Shown here: positions 49,901 to 58,309 of the stretch, piece after piece | How the letters are laid out: the number at the start of each line of letters is the position of its first letter | How positions within the stretch are numbered: the first letter of the stretch is position 1 | NCBI GenBank assembly: GCA_030998225.1 | Contig: JAPYXD010000701.1 | Coordinates: forward strand, 7,858,501 to 7,922,500 | Origin: Diplolepis rosae | Taxonomy: Eukaryota > Arthropoda > Insecta > Hymenoptera > Diplolepididae | Direction: 5' to 3' | DNA: 64,000 bases | Position numbers and translations under genes: made by a program | Notes under the pieces: generated by a model | What the model was told of the DNA's origin: nothing | Seen by the model: only the letters and a program-made list of their open reading frames with translations | Databases searched by the model: none

Positions 49901-52900
49901 GTCGAACTTTGTGCCTGAAAAAGTGTTTTGCGGAGAGTTCTTCTTAATTACTTTAATATGGAGAAAACTGCTGCCGAAAGTCATCGTATTTTGGTGGAAG
50001 TTTATGGTGAACATGCTCCAGCTGAGCGAACGTGCACGATTTAAAAGTGGTGATTTTGGTTTGGAAGACGAAGAACGTCCTGGCCAGCCAAAAAAGTTTG
50101 AAGATGAAGATCTGGAAGCATTACTCGATGAAGATTCTTGCCAAACACACAAAGCAGCCGGATACATTCAAAAGCAAGGAAATTGGGTTCCACGTGTTCT
50201 CAAGCCGAGAGACGTTAAAAGGCGGTTTCGCATGTCCGAAATTCTCTGTCAGAGAAATAATAATCGTCTTTTCAACGTTCCAATAAGTATTTTATTTTAT
50301 AACAATCAGTCCGTGACAGAGAGTAGAAAATTCTGTCAGGACGAGGGAAAGACCCGCTACCAACTGGCGTCACAATATGGCCGCCGCTGCAGCACAGAAC
50401 GAAGTACAAGAGTAGGCGAGGAACTCGCCGAAACGCGGATAGCAAATCATCGTTCCCTACAGTAGGTCTGGCAATCATCTCAACAAAGACTTCCGCACAA
50501 ATCGTGACCGTTTAAAGTGCACTTTATGCCAAAAACAAGGTCACGTAGCAAAAGTTTGTATAAAAACTTTGCTCATTAGTGAACCTTCAAGGTCAACCGC
50601 CTGTTATTCGGAATCAAGATGGCCCCCACAGAGTTCAATCGAATCATGGATCAGATCCTCAAGAACATTCCCAAGAGAGAATCCTACTTCGAAGACATCA
50701 TTATCCATGGTTCGACGGAAGAAGAATGCAAGAAAAATCTAATTTCTTGCCTTGAGCAACAGCAAAAATTCAAAAGATTTTGGGAAATCAAAGTTAATTC
50801 ACTTCTGTATTGTTCAATTACAATCAAGACACATTATTAAACAAAACTACATCAAAAATCAAAGAAATGGTCAAAAAAACACGATTTGAATCTTCATAAT
50901 AAGTGTGGGAGAAATGTAATAATCAAAACATATTATGTACGCAATCTAGATGACACCGAAAAAATGCTTATGACGTACATATAATGAAGTTATCAGTGTA
51001 TGTCATGAATAAACACAGGCTTACATTGAATGCTGAAATCAACGCACATATTTATTTAGTACAATACTTTTGAAATGTTTAAAAATCTAAATTAGCCTCA
51101 AACTTTCATTTGACGCCGCTTTCGACATATTTGTTAACAGCCCAATGGGCACACGATATTAGAAACGTTTATGTAACATTCTACAAACGTTCTAAGAACA
51201 TCCCAATGTCCAATGTCCGAAAGACGTTCTTAGAACGTTTTTGGAACGTCTTTCGGACATTGGATATTGGGATGTTCTTAGAACGTTTGTAGAATGTTAC
51301 ATAAACGTTTCTAATATCGTGTGCTTATTGGGAGGTAGCAGTTATTTCTTATATCTTTGTTCCAGCTATACTATAATGTCTGGATCGAACAAGTGATATC
51401 GCTGAACCGTTAAATGGGTCAGATATTTACTTTCGCTGATTCAAAGATCTTACATTCCCTTGTTCGTCTCCAGCTAAATGTTTAGCTGTAACAAGGATTA
51501 ACTTTCCTGTCCCAGCTGTACTTTTTTTCCGTGTGGTCATAACAAAAGTATTTTACGAAACCTAATTGAATGCGCATAAGTTGCTGACAACGCGATTTTT
51601 TACAGTCTGTTCAACAAGAGCGAGTTCTCGATTTTTCGAAAAATATTAGAAATTCAATATTTAAAGAATTTGAAAGTCTTTCTGTGGAAAAAATGACGCT
51701 TTCGACTGCGCTGGGATTCGAGCCCAGGTCTTTCGATTGCCGGTCGACTGCTCTAAAAATTTCAAACTCAACTAATTAATTTGAAATATTAGAGATTTCT
51801 GAACTTTTTTTTTCAATGAGAGTACATTCAAAGGACTACAGCGCAATTACCAAGGCGATTCAGTAGCGCTCGAATCGTCCGAGAGAGCAGACGTGAGTCA
51901 TAATGAGTTCTGTGTACGCGAAACGTTTTGAAGCGGTCTTCTTGTGTACCCATCCAAAGGGACCACTTATGTCCTATACAGCCACTGCTAAATACATCAA
52001 AAAGTCGAAATCGTTCGTGAAGAAGTGGGTTGAGCGATATAAAGCCAATAAAACAGTCGACGATCTTCCTGAAAGAGGCAGATCACGAGTTTTGGGTGTT
52101 TAGAACTCTTCACCGAGAACTTGAATGCTCAGAAAATGCTCCAAATATATGAACGTGGTCTTCTAAGGTCTGCTACAAAGATGTTTGGAGCCGCTAAAGC
52201 CGATTGGATCTTACAAGAAGATAACGACCCGAAACATCGAAGCCGTCTCTGCACCGCCTGGAAAACAGAAAATGACATCACAACTTTGGATTGGCTATCA
52301 CAGTCCCCCGATGCGAATCCAATCGAAAAGGTCTGGAGTGTTTTAAAGAGGAAGCTTGCGGGAAAACGTGTGTTCACCCTGAAACAGCTCTCGCAAAAAA
52401 TCTGGAAGATATGGCAAGAATTACCAACGGACTACGCTGAAAAATTAGTGGAAAGCATGCCGAAAAGGTGCCAGGCTATTCTGGACAACGATGGGGACTG
52501 GACTATCTATTAGGTAGTAGCGCCGTAGTCCTTCGAGAGTACTTTTATTTTAAAAAAAAACGTTTCTAAATCTCTAATAGTTTTCGAAAAATCGAGGACT
52601 CGCTCTTGCTGAACAGACTGTACATTCGCTCATAGGCCGAGAGGGGAAAGAAGAAGCCGAAGTTGCCCGAACAGGCGTACGGCGCTGGCTGTACTTCAGG
52701 CTCATTAATAAAAAATGCATTGGGAAAATACAAATTATATTCTTTTTTAACGTTACTAACTTTTTTTTACAGTTTTTTGTAAAAAACGTAATGCCTAATG
52801 TTCAAAGAGTGCGGTAAATAAATAATTGAAACCAGAGTACCCATAGTTTAAGGGGGCAGCCCACCTTTCAATTTTCAAAAATTCGATTTTTTTTTTCATT

Positions 52901-54140
52901 TTTCACGAAGACGACGAGGGCATTTTATACGGCCCAGGCATTGCTGATTAGGCGTAAGTCGAATGTACCACATTCATTTCGATACTTATGTGTTTTTTCT
53001 GCATCTCAAACTTTAAACGCGTTTTTCTCAAAACACTATTTTTTCAACTTGTCGGCATGGTTCCGGCAAAACTACTGGACGGATTTGCTTAAACTTTATT
53101 TTTTAAATGTTTATAAAACACCTCGCTATCGTCCCTAGCACGGACATGCATGCCAATTTTTTATTAACAATATTGTAGCAACATTTATGTTGAAAAACGA
53201 GGTGAAAAGTGGAAAAAAACATAAAAAATTCATTATTTGTTTCTTTATTAACGAATTTTCGCAATTTTGCTAGGGACGATAACCATTCATGCCCCCTTTA
53301 AGAATAAATATGGATTTACTGTTTCAGATCATCCAAACATGAGAAATCGTGCCGACAAGGAAAAAATTGTTGACCTTTCGGCCGGTCATAACTCAGCGGG
53401 GTGTCACCAAAATTTTCCAAAAAATTTTTTTTTTATACTTCAATAACCATACAACATAATGTAAAAAAACTTGAAATGGTAAAATTAAAATTTCTGAAAG
53501 GAAAAAAATGGTGAAAAAAGAGGCCTCAAAGGTGGGCTGCCTCCTTAATACAGTAAATTAAAGATTCTCAGTGCATATCGATGCTTGTAAAAATATTTTG
53601 AATTATAAAAGAACTTATTTTAAATTAATTGATAATAGTTTAATTTAATCAATTATTTTTTAATTATCAATTTTACAAAGGTTTTCAAAATTTTCAGACT
53701 TTATTATTTTTATTTAAAAATATTCATTTTCCACCAAAAATATGATAAGAATCTAAAAAGTGTGATTATCCAAGTCGAAGGTCAGCGCAGAAATAAATGT
53801 ACAGATTAGTATTTGGTTAATACTTAACAAGAACGGCGCACTAATGCGTGCGTTTCAGCTTTTTTATTATATTGCCTCCATGGAAGTTGAAAAGTACGAA
53901 AACAAGGCAGACATGCACGATGTAAAAAGTGTTTTTTTCTTACTTAAGAGGTTTCAAGAAGTTAAGATTTAATACTTTTTTTGAAAAATTTACTAAAATA
54001 AAGTTTTACTGAATATTTACGAAAATCTTTGGGAAAATTCCCAAAAAATATGTACTTACAAAAATATACTTACAAATACTTAAGCTAGCAAGTGTGATAG
54101 GTGTAATAGTAGAGAGTAGGACGATCATAAGAATCTTCAT
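40679..54140 (-). CDS. Gene C: secreted serine protease homologue with Ser-Asp-His swapped triad, 315 aa
   Basis: Exons: 54140-54074, 46917-46767, 46127-45908, 45614-45360, 40933-40679 (67+151+220+255+255 = 948 bp, 315 codons plus stop), all with GT/AG borders. Signal peptide MKILMIVLLSTITPITLA; N-terminal segment with one Cys; Cys73 (as Cys42); SLVVTAASVV, where Ser92 stands for His57 in the classic VVTAAHC; Asp141 in SNFDIAIVH (Asp102); LGWDDPDY; GDHGGPVF with His234 for Ser195; FFPFIVQQIL helix; then a 40-residue extension with PRWISELL. There are no in-frame stops. Asp102 and the oxyanion GD.GG are kept while both other triad residues are changed, so it is a pseudoprotease by conventional chemistry. 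The gene is stretched to 13.5 kb by transposons. Function as a secreted binding partner is inference. Confidence 0.9.
41345..41710 (-). mobile_element. DD41D-type transposase C-terminal fragment
   Basis: The minus strand reads CDLTPLDYFLWG-like sequence at about 41700-41665 (with shifts), then KGKVYSNALKIIQDLKNNIW and AEIEAFNPVLLERVIENFDI, ending ARVGT. This is the end of a transposase related to the one at 61438-64000. Decayed, in intron 4 of gene C. Confidence 0.72.
42112..43185. mobile_element. Foldback element with about 320-bp arms
   Basis: The left arm from TTTTTACATTCTCATCATGG (about 42123) to TTTGAAAATAATTTTTTAAA (about 42430) is repeated inverted at 42885-43180. A (CTGT)n microsatellite sits in each arm (42246-42264 and 43049-43064). 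A diverged single arm is at 8870-9070. No coding frame is convincing; the 70-75 codon frames are arm copies. Confidence 0.85.
43186..43670. repeat. Region with recurrent GAGCGCGAAGCGCG motif
   Basis: GAGCGCGAAGCGCGAGCGCC at about 43249, GAGCGCGAAGCGCAAGG at about 43473 and GAGCGCGAAGCGCGACG at about 43496 stand out as GC-rich islands in AT-rich DNA. Each is a small hairpin (GCGC-GAA-GCGC). ATGATGAGAATGT at 43270 links it to the adjoining foldback. No gene seen. Confidence 0.6.
43678..44896. mobile_element. Foldback element with about 275-bp arms
   Basis: GGGGCATTGTTTCCGAACTT (43678) is mirrored by CAGAAACAATGCCCC (to 44896). Arms extend to about 43960 and from 44628, with shared pieces such as TTCCTATGAGTGGTTTTTAAA against TTAAAAATCATTCATAGGAA. 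The centre carries the repeat also found at 6210-6570. In intron 4 of gene C. Confidence 0.8.
44900..45350. other. Intron 4 of gene C, no recognisable feature
   Basis: AT-rich, no repeat or coding signal seen apart from the approach to the exon 4 donor. Confidence 0.5.
45360..45614 (-). CDS. Gene C exon 4 (Gly-Trp exon)
   Basis: 255 bp, phase 0 both sides, acceptor ATTTTAG, donor GTAAGT. It reads LQTLAYRIRGSENVPVPIIV, NLEDVEEGLLVKHLGWDDPD, NHWRWEVAFREF, ending LYNATL. Three codons longer than in A, B and D. Confidence 0.9.
45645..45840. repeat. Inverted-repeat unit in intron 3 of gene C
   Basis: 45648-45755 (TTTATTTTGCGAGTGTGAAG, GCCCGAGCAAAGCGAGG) is inverted at 47150-47260 with roughly 85% match by eye. 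Within it, 45757-45828 is a hairpin of its own (CTACTAGCGGGTCAGAAAGT with ACTTTATGGCCCGCTAGTAG). The pair brackets exons 3 and 2 of gene C. Confidence 0.75.
45908..46127 (-). CDS. Gene C exon 3 (His57-to-Ser, Asp102 exon)
   Basis: 220 bp, acceptor TTTTCAG, donor GTAAGT. It reads KPLGTATFITYSLVVTAASV, VLLSGGFEPCQRSTCRSGHI, then HPYYRIGISNFDIAIVH. The alignment of VVTAAS to VVTAAH needs no gap, so the His-to-Ser change is clear. Confidence 0.92.
46128..46766. other. Intron 2 of gene C, no recognisable feature
   Basis: About 640 bp of AT-rich DNA. At this scale it may be near the original intron length, in contrast to 4.8 kb and 7.9 kb in genes B and A. Confidence 0.6.
46767..46917 (-). CDS. 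Gene C exon 2 (N-terminal mature region)
   Basis: 151 bp, acceptor TTTTTAG, donor GTTGGT (weaker than in the other copies but at the homologous place). It reads RITSWLQSSVTRQNPKILKH, QCNSAAQTDESFKFLGFFVQ, NFQSERKLD and the first two bases of Cys73. Confidence 0.85.
47150..47265. repeat. Inverted partner of 45645-45755, in intron 1 of gene C
   Basis: Contains CTTTGCTCGGGCATTAAACT and TTCACACTCGCAAAATAAAC, complementary to the intron 3 unit. Confidence 0.75.
47407..48300 (+). mobile_element. mariner with in-frame internal deletion
   Basis: The 5' end resembles the TIR of the 20315 copy (AGGTGTACAAGTATGAAACC). The 3' end trails into AAATAAACGTGTATTTTCTC. It encodes a single open frame (next entry). 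It interrupts the LTR-like block of the gypsy element. Confidence 0.8.
47577..48251 (+). CDS. Internally deleted mariner transposase, 224 codons, frame kept
   Basis: N-terminal HTH part: SVFVPSNYDLRTSLIFCYQL, KSALEAHRMLVEAYGQHALG, CFEWFKKFKSGNFDV, ending KKFED. It then jumps directly to WDQKGVIWFDLLKPGETVTG. About 120 residues found in the 35059-36084 protein, including the second HTH and the first catalytic Asp, are absent without a frame change. The rest is sound: KVIFLDDNAPAHRTK, SPDLAPSDYHLFSPM with 34-residue spacing, and PERWEKCVASNGHYFED to the natural end. It cannot cut DNA but keeps the DNA-binding N-terminus and the rest of the fold. It might interfere with active mariners if expressed, which is inference. 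Confidence 0.88.
   Translation: MSVFVPSNYDLRTSLIFCYQLKKSALEAHRMLVEAYGQHALGKTQCFEWFKKFKSGNFDVRNEDRGKPPKKFEDWDQKGVIWFDLLKPGETVTGQRYQQQLADLNRALRQKRPEYQTSQHKVIFLDDNAPAHRTKKTRELVNSYSWEALPHAAYSPDLAPSDYHLFSPMGHALAEQRFDSYENVKKWLDDWFDSKNEQFFWRGIHKLPERWEKCVASNGHYFED
48313..48760 (+). mobile_element. Gypsy gag fragment
   Basis: The frame 48313-48597 reads MPNFDNFGAKKDSFRNYKQR, FENCALLKGITKDKEYCVKL, LLNSIGAKNFNMITAIAALT, ending with a stop. It continues past the stop as TGQQSIAEYVAELRADIGDC and KFKTIFTNSI. This is the start of a gypsy-type capsid: the first 60 residues plus the SIxEYVAELR motif. The MITE at 48909 follows. Confidence 0.78.
48909..49651. mobile_element. Complete hAT MITE, 743 bp
   Basis: Terminal repeats CAGTGTTCCCAGAGCGTGGA and the inverse (ending GGGAACACTG at 49651). 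Flanks TTCCCTCG (48901-48908) and TTCTCTCG (49652-49659) make an 8-bp duplication with one mismatch. Subterminal arms are complementary for about 90 bp (GGCCCCCACCACCAACCCGT with ACGGGTCAGTGGTGGGGGCC, imperfect). It is the reference copy for the arms at 2835, 7813 and 36565. Confidence 0.88.
49725..50280 (+). mobile_element. mariner 5' half (same family as 34983-36030)
   Basis: Begins TTGGATCTATAACTTAATTT as at 34980. Coding starts MSNFVPEKVFCGEFFL at 49899; after frame changes it reads ARFKSGDFGLEDEERPGQPK, KFEDEDLEALLDEDSCQTH, a deletion, then KAAGYIQKQGNWVPRVLKPR and FRMSEI. It stops there; no catalytic region. It supplies the N-terminus missing from the 35059 ORF. Confidence 0.82.
51141..51332. 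mobile_element. Small near-perfect palindromic MITE
   Basis: CCCAATGGGCACACGATATT (51141) is mirrored by ATATCGTGTGCTTATTGGG (51332). Arms of about 88 bp pair almost without mismatch, and internal AGAACGTT/AACGTTCT words repeat. 192 bp, no loop to speak of. Confidence 0.85.
51603..52620 (+). mobile_element. Tc1-like (DD34E) transposon with internal deletion and SINE insertion
   Basis: TIR CAGTCTGTTCAACAAGAGCG at 51603 and its inverse ending at 52620; TA at 51601-51602 and 52621-52622. The transposase N-terminus (51903-52100) reads SSVYAKRFEAVFLCTHPKGP, KKSKSFVKKWVERYKANKTV, then a deletion, then LFTENLNAQKMLQIYERGLL in another frame, and WILQEDNDPKHRSRLC (second Asp) with SPDANPIEKVWSVLKRKL (Glu). 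Thirty-four residues lie between Asp and Glu. The first catalytic Asp is lost. Same family as 1-589, with a different deletion. Confidence 0.92.
51655..51790 (-). repeat. tRNA-derived SINE-like insertion inside the Tc1 element
   Basis: Minus strand: GAGCAGTCGACCGGCAATCG, AAAGACCTGGGCTCGAATCC, CAGCGCAGTCGAAAGCGTCA, then TTTTTTCCACAGAAAG. It shares the tRNA part and tail with 33855-33980. AAATATTAGAAATTC on the left and AAATATTAGAGATTTC on the right look like a duplicated target of about 15 bp. Confidence 0.65.
52852..53544. mobile_element. TTAA-flanked MITE (piggyBac-type), second family
   Basis: GGGGGCAGCCCACCTTT at 52852 and AAAGGTGGGCTGCCTCC ending at 53544; TTAA at 52848-52851 and 53545-53548. 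693 bp, no transposase. End sequence differs from the family at 16587-17265. Confidence 0.85.
53560..54060. other. Intron 1 of gene C, no recognisable feature
   Basis: AT-rich, without repeat or coding signal. Confidence 0.5.
54074..54140 (-). CDS. Gene C exon 1 (signal peptide)
   Basis: ATG at 54140-54138; MKILMIVLLSTITPITLA then SLSI; donor GTAAGT after one base, phase-matched to exon 2. Intron 1 is 7.2 kb and filled by a gypsy element, Tc1 and MITEs. Confidence 0.87.
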
Positions 54141-54230
54141 TTTTTCCACTTAAACAGAAAATGTAATGAATAGTAACTGAAACTTTAGTAGGTGATTCAT
54201 CTTTATATACTAGATAAAAATCCTCCTTAA
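54141..54230 (-). promoter_or_regulatory. Core promoter of gene C with TATA box
   Basis: TATATAAAG on the minus strand (54209-54201) lies about 62 bases before the ATG; a start near ATCACCTACT would be about 30 bases downstream. The leader ends TTTAAGTGGAAAAAATG, like gene B (TAATCTAGGAAAAATG). Confidence 0.6.
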
Positions 54231-54452
54231 TTTGATAAAAAGAAATATATTGACGACACATTTGTTTTGTCTTTCAATAAATGTGTATGTCACAATCATA
54301 TAGACTTATAAAAGCGATTTTAGGTCAGTAACACGTTTTTTTTTTATTGATTTGTTTTTTGCGGCAGCAGGTCTATGCAAACGATAATAAGACAATTAAA
54401 ATAGATAACACTTATTTCTTTGATATAGGTATGGAAAATTCAATGACAAATA

Positions 54453-55372
54453 CAGGGTGGGCCATCTAACATTTGAAATTTGAATCGTCAAATCACAACC
54501 CCGAGGCGGCCAATTGATACACTGAGAAAAAATCCTGGGCATAGTATATATGTAGTAGTATGTAGTAGTATATATGTAGTTGAAAATGTCCTTAACTACT
54601 TTTTGTGGTTGAATTCATGCAATGGTTAACCCGTCAACGTATAGGTACTAAAAGTGGTCGTCGTGACTAAGTAATATAGTCTCAGCGACTATGCAATGTT
54701 GTTACAGTCACTATATATAAGTGTCAACTATAAAGTTATGTAAAATTAAATTCCTAAAATCAAATGCATAAAATCACTACGTGTAACATTGTATTTTTCA
54801 TAGCACCTCTTTTGAAAATCTGATTGTCGGTATCTGTAGAGCGGGTTGAAACTTTAAAAGTAGTAGGATTTAAAATCACAGTTTTGACCCGCTTGACACA
54901 TAAAATCAAATTCTCAAAAGAGTTGCTATCAGTTGCTATGAAAAATAATATGCATTACTCGAAACAATATACAGCGGATTCAACAAGTGTGAAGTTTGCT
55001 GCACTGGTTATAGCGACCACATTATTCTAGCTATGAGAACTCAACGTTTCATGGTGCATTTATACCTCTGTCTGCCTGACCGGTGCGGACAGAAAATACA
55101 TAAAAGCAAAAAAGACAGACGTTTTCTTTCGTTACAGTCACTTTTTTTTCAACTACATTATTCCTAGTCATTATGACCAGATGCTATTTTTCTCTGTACA
55201 TCACAATTTTGGCTGAATATTCGATTTCCGAAAACGGTGTGAATGCGAATGATGTGTTTCATTCTTAAATGGAAAGGTTCAATCATTCTAATAAATCCAT
55301 AATTTTGAAAAAATATCCTTAAGTTTTTTTTTATAGGCGATTCAAATTCCAAATGTTAGATGGCCCACCCTG
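54453..55372. mobile_element. TA-flanked non-autonomous element (family of the 58310-58656 fragment)
   Basis: CAGGGTGGGCCATCTAACAT at 54453, its inverse ending at 55372, TA on both sides (54451-54452, 55373-55374). The right subterminal region (ATGATGTGTTTCATTCTTAA, GGAAAGGTTCAATC) matches 58540-58600, where transposase sequence is attached. Inside, 54795-54930 is an inverted repeat of the GAGCGGGTTGAAA family. It lies upstream of gene C. Confidence 0.88.
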
Positions 55373-55547
55373 TAGCAGGCTAAATCAACTTTCAAATTAC
55401 ATATTTGAGCTGACTTTAGAGTCACGTACAAATTTTCCAGGAAAATTATTATCATAAAGTATTTTTTTAACTACTATATATCCAAATTTTTTTCATGAAA
55501 TTCTTTATCGGAAAATTTTACTGCTTTGTCAACTAACTGACATATAA

Positions 55548-55767
55548 TTGGGTTGTGAACCTATTTTTTATAAACGTTATGTGGATGATATTTAAACTGA
55601 AATTCCGTTTACCAGAATGGATGAAATGTTGGATTGTTTTAACTCTTATCATCCGAGGTTGCAATTCACATTTGAAACGGAAATGGACAATGCTATTAAC
55701 TTTCTTGATACTAAAATCATAAGGAAGAGCAATAGTCTCATTTTTGATTGGTATAAGCATTTTCTGT
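55548..55767 (+). mobile_element. Penelope-like reverse transcriptase fragment
   Basis: Reads PIFYKRYVDDI (RT active site), stop, TEIPFTRMDEMLDCFNSYHP, RLQFTFETEMDNAINFLDTK, SNSLIFDWY. The F-L-D-T/V block followed by the short basic segment is typical of Penelope-like elements. It fuses directly to transposase sequence at 55760. Confidence 0.82.
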
Positions 55768-56445
55768 ATCGTATGTCATTACATCAGGATTTGTACGGCA
55801 ATGATTTCCTAAAACGCGTCAATTTCTGTAATTGGATTCGTAGAAAAATGCGCACAGATGTCTCATTTTTGAATCATGTGCTTTTTTCTGATGAAGCTAA
55901 CTTTGCAAATACGGGAAATGTGAATAGGCATAATATGCATTATTGGTCAAATGAGAATCCTCGATGGATGAGAACTGTAGCATTTCAACATCCGTGGTCC
56001 GTTAATTGTTGGTGCGGCATTTTCGGCATTCACGTCATTGGTCCATATTTTTTGAAGGTCGCTTGATTAGGCAAGTTTACGCAAACTTTCTGCAATACGT
56101 ACTCAATTAATGGAAGACATGCCCTTGCATGTTCGCATGAACATGTGGATGCAACATGATGGTGCACCACCCCATTATGCTCTGTGTTCAAGAAAAGTGA
56201 TGAATGATATTCTTGAAGAAAAGTGGATAGGACGAGGCGGCCCTTTAGCTTGGTCACCTAATTCGCCAGATCTAACATCACCAGATTACATTTTATGGAG
56301 TTTCGTCAAAGAATGCGTAATGGCGATAGCACCTATCACGCCTGGCGACATGAAACCACCACAAATGTTGGCTGAAGTTAGAGGGTCTTTTCATCAGCGA
56401 ATTAACAAGTGCTTACAAGTCGAGGGTCATCACTTTTGTAATTAA
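55758..56445 (+). mobile_element. DD41D transposase fragment, second lineage
   Basis: Frame 1 (to 56066) reads YRMSLHQDLYGNDFLKRVNF, DVSFLNHVLFSDEANFANTG (first Asp), NVNRHNMHYWSNENPRWMRT, VNCWCGIFGIHVIGPYFL. After a shift, frame 2 (56110-56445) reads MPLHVRMNMWMQHDGAPPHY (second Asp), WIGRGGPLAWSPNSPDLTSPD (third Asp after 41 residues), ending CLQVEGHHFCN. Nearly the whole catalytic domain, broken by one frameshift around 56070. The N-terminal DNA-binding part is missing. It resembles the insect transposases with an N-terminal DUF4817 helix-turn-helix. Confidence 0.87.
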
Positions 56446-56459
56446 TTTTATAATCAAAC

Positions 56460-57290
56460 GCTTTTAAAAATTTCGCATGTATCTGTAATTTTTGCGCTGC
56501 CATAATAGGAAAGCCTTCCTTTCCCCAAATATACGTACTAATAGTTGATGTTCGATTCTAAGTATAAATGTTCGCCTATATAGGTAATCATAACATTGGG
56601 TCATACCTGGAATTATTGCTCGTGATTGCTTATCAATTGTGGAATAATCACATTCGCTTCTTGTTATAGTTTTTTATGTGTTTTTTGATAAGATGTAATG
56701 TGAGGCGCCACAAGTTAATATTATTTCCTTCATTGACTTAATTCTTTTCGTAATATGTGTCTTAACCTATGTAATTTACTTTCTTCGCTGATCTCAATTT
56801 TTCTGCCTTTTATATTTCATGCAGAATTTCGTCTTTTATAATTTTTGAAATTTATCCGTGCCAATTTTTTTTTATCTGACATCGAGATTTACTCACTTGT
56901 TTCATGCACTCATACATTCGAATTTCCTCGTCACCACTGTAATACATATATTGGAGGTGAGTAAATAACGTGGTGGTGTTTACTTAATCAAGGTTTTATA
57001 TTAACTGAAGCAATAAAAGCTTACACAATACTGTGTACAATCTGACACTTATTTATAATCCTCGCACACGCTCTATAATTCACGTATGCAACTCATAATT
57101 AAATTTAATTAATTAAATTAAATTTACAGTTTAAATGGAATATCTTTCTAGGTAAAACATCATTTCTTCTACATTCTATTAAATAATTTCTCTGAAGAAT
57201 ATTAATTCTCATGTTGTAATTAATAATATCACACCATAGACTCACTTATTATTAAATTGTACCTCCAATCCAAGTTAATGCAATATCAAA
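56460..57290. other. AT-rich intergenic DNA, no recognisable feature
   Basis: No repeat boundary or coding frame was found. Confidence 0.5.
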
Positions 57291-57292
57291 TT

Positions 57293-57902
57293 GAATTCGA
57301 ACCCGTATCACTGCAAACTCAAATTCCCTTTGACGTCCAAACAAAAGTTTAATTTAAAATTCCAAGGACTCGGAACCGCTCGAATCCCAAAAAAACGACC
57401 AAATTTGGACCAAAAAACATTACTCAAATCAAACAATCAAGAGAAAAACCAACAAAAAAGGAGGAAGGAAAAAAGAAGAAGAAACAGTACATTTCCTGGG
57501 AGTTTCTAGATTCTGCCCCATATCCCCATGAAAGGAGATAGGAGACAACTTTTGAATAATTTTTTCTAGAATCCCAGCTTTGAAGAGGATGCTGGAAGAG
57601 CACCGAATCGTCGCGCAAGTTTTTTTACAATTTTTTTATTTTTATGTAAATGGTGGTGGGAAATGAAGACAAAAGAGGAAGAAAGAAAGAAAAAGAAGGA
57701 AGGGGTTTTGGAAGCTTGCCCTCTTTTTTTTTTCCTCCTTTTTTGTTGGTTTTTCTCATGATTCTTTGATTTGGGTGTTTTTTGGTCCAAATTTGGTCGT
57801 TTTTTTAGGATTCGAGCGGTTTCAAGTCCTTGGAATTTTGAATTGAACTTTTGTTTGGGCGTTAAAGGGAATTTGAGTTTGCAGTGATACGGGTTCGAAT
57901 TC
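57293..57902. mobile_element. Foldback element, about 610 bp
   Basis: GAATTCGAACCCGTATCACT at 57293 and its inverse ending at 57902. Arms of about 190 bp include AAATTTGGACCAAAAAAC / TTTTTTGGTCCAAATTTGG and runs of AAGAAAAAGAAGG. The purine/pyrimidine bias makes the apparent ORFs low-complexity artefacts. Confidence 0.85.
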
Positions 57903-58309
57903 TATATGAAATTTTAGACTTAATCTTTAAAAAATCTTACAGTGGACACGTATTAGTATACTTATTGATAAATCCATCAAGGTTACATAAAATGAGTATG
58001 TTTTAATGGCAAATCTGAATCTGTGATAAAAGTATAGAGGTTCCCATATGAAATGTTAAAGTAAATGTAAATTTTGTGCGGAGTCACTTTTCCCCCTCCA
58101 AAATAAAAAGTTTTTATCACCGGCGTTTTTTTTCTAGGATGCTGTCTTTTAAGATATTTCAATGTCTCAAGATAAAAAAATACCCTGTAACATTGGGAAC
58201 TTGAATTGGCTATAAAAAATAAACTTATGGATATATTTTCAAAAATACTCTCTAAATCTGAATCAGTCAAAATCTACCGATTATCAGTGAAATTTTACTA
58301 ATTCAAATT

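Larger units (their letters stand above)
47331..51000 (+). mobile_element. Gypsy retrotransposon remains with nested insertions
   Basis: TGTAATAATCAAAACATAT occurs at 47331 and 50911 with about 80 bp of following similarity, suggesting LTR pieces. Between them lie gag (48313-48760), a zinc-knuckle CTLCQKQGHVAKVCIKT at about 50519-50570, and an RT piece, APTEFNRIMDQILKNIPK and SYFEDIIIHGSTEEEC (50620-50750; the FDDI active site reads FEDI). Mariner copies (47407-48300, 49725-50280) and a hAT MITE (48909-49651) have inserted into it. Inactive. Confidence 0.75.

Noticed and set aside
57291..57790. Lys/Arg-rich and Phe-rich frames around 57300-57790
   Set aside because: They follow from purine and pyrimidine runs in the arms of a foldback element.
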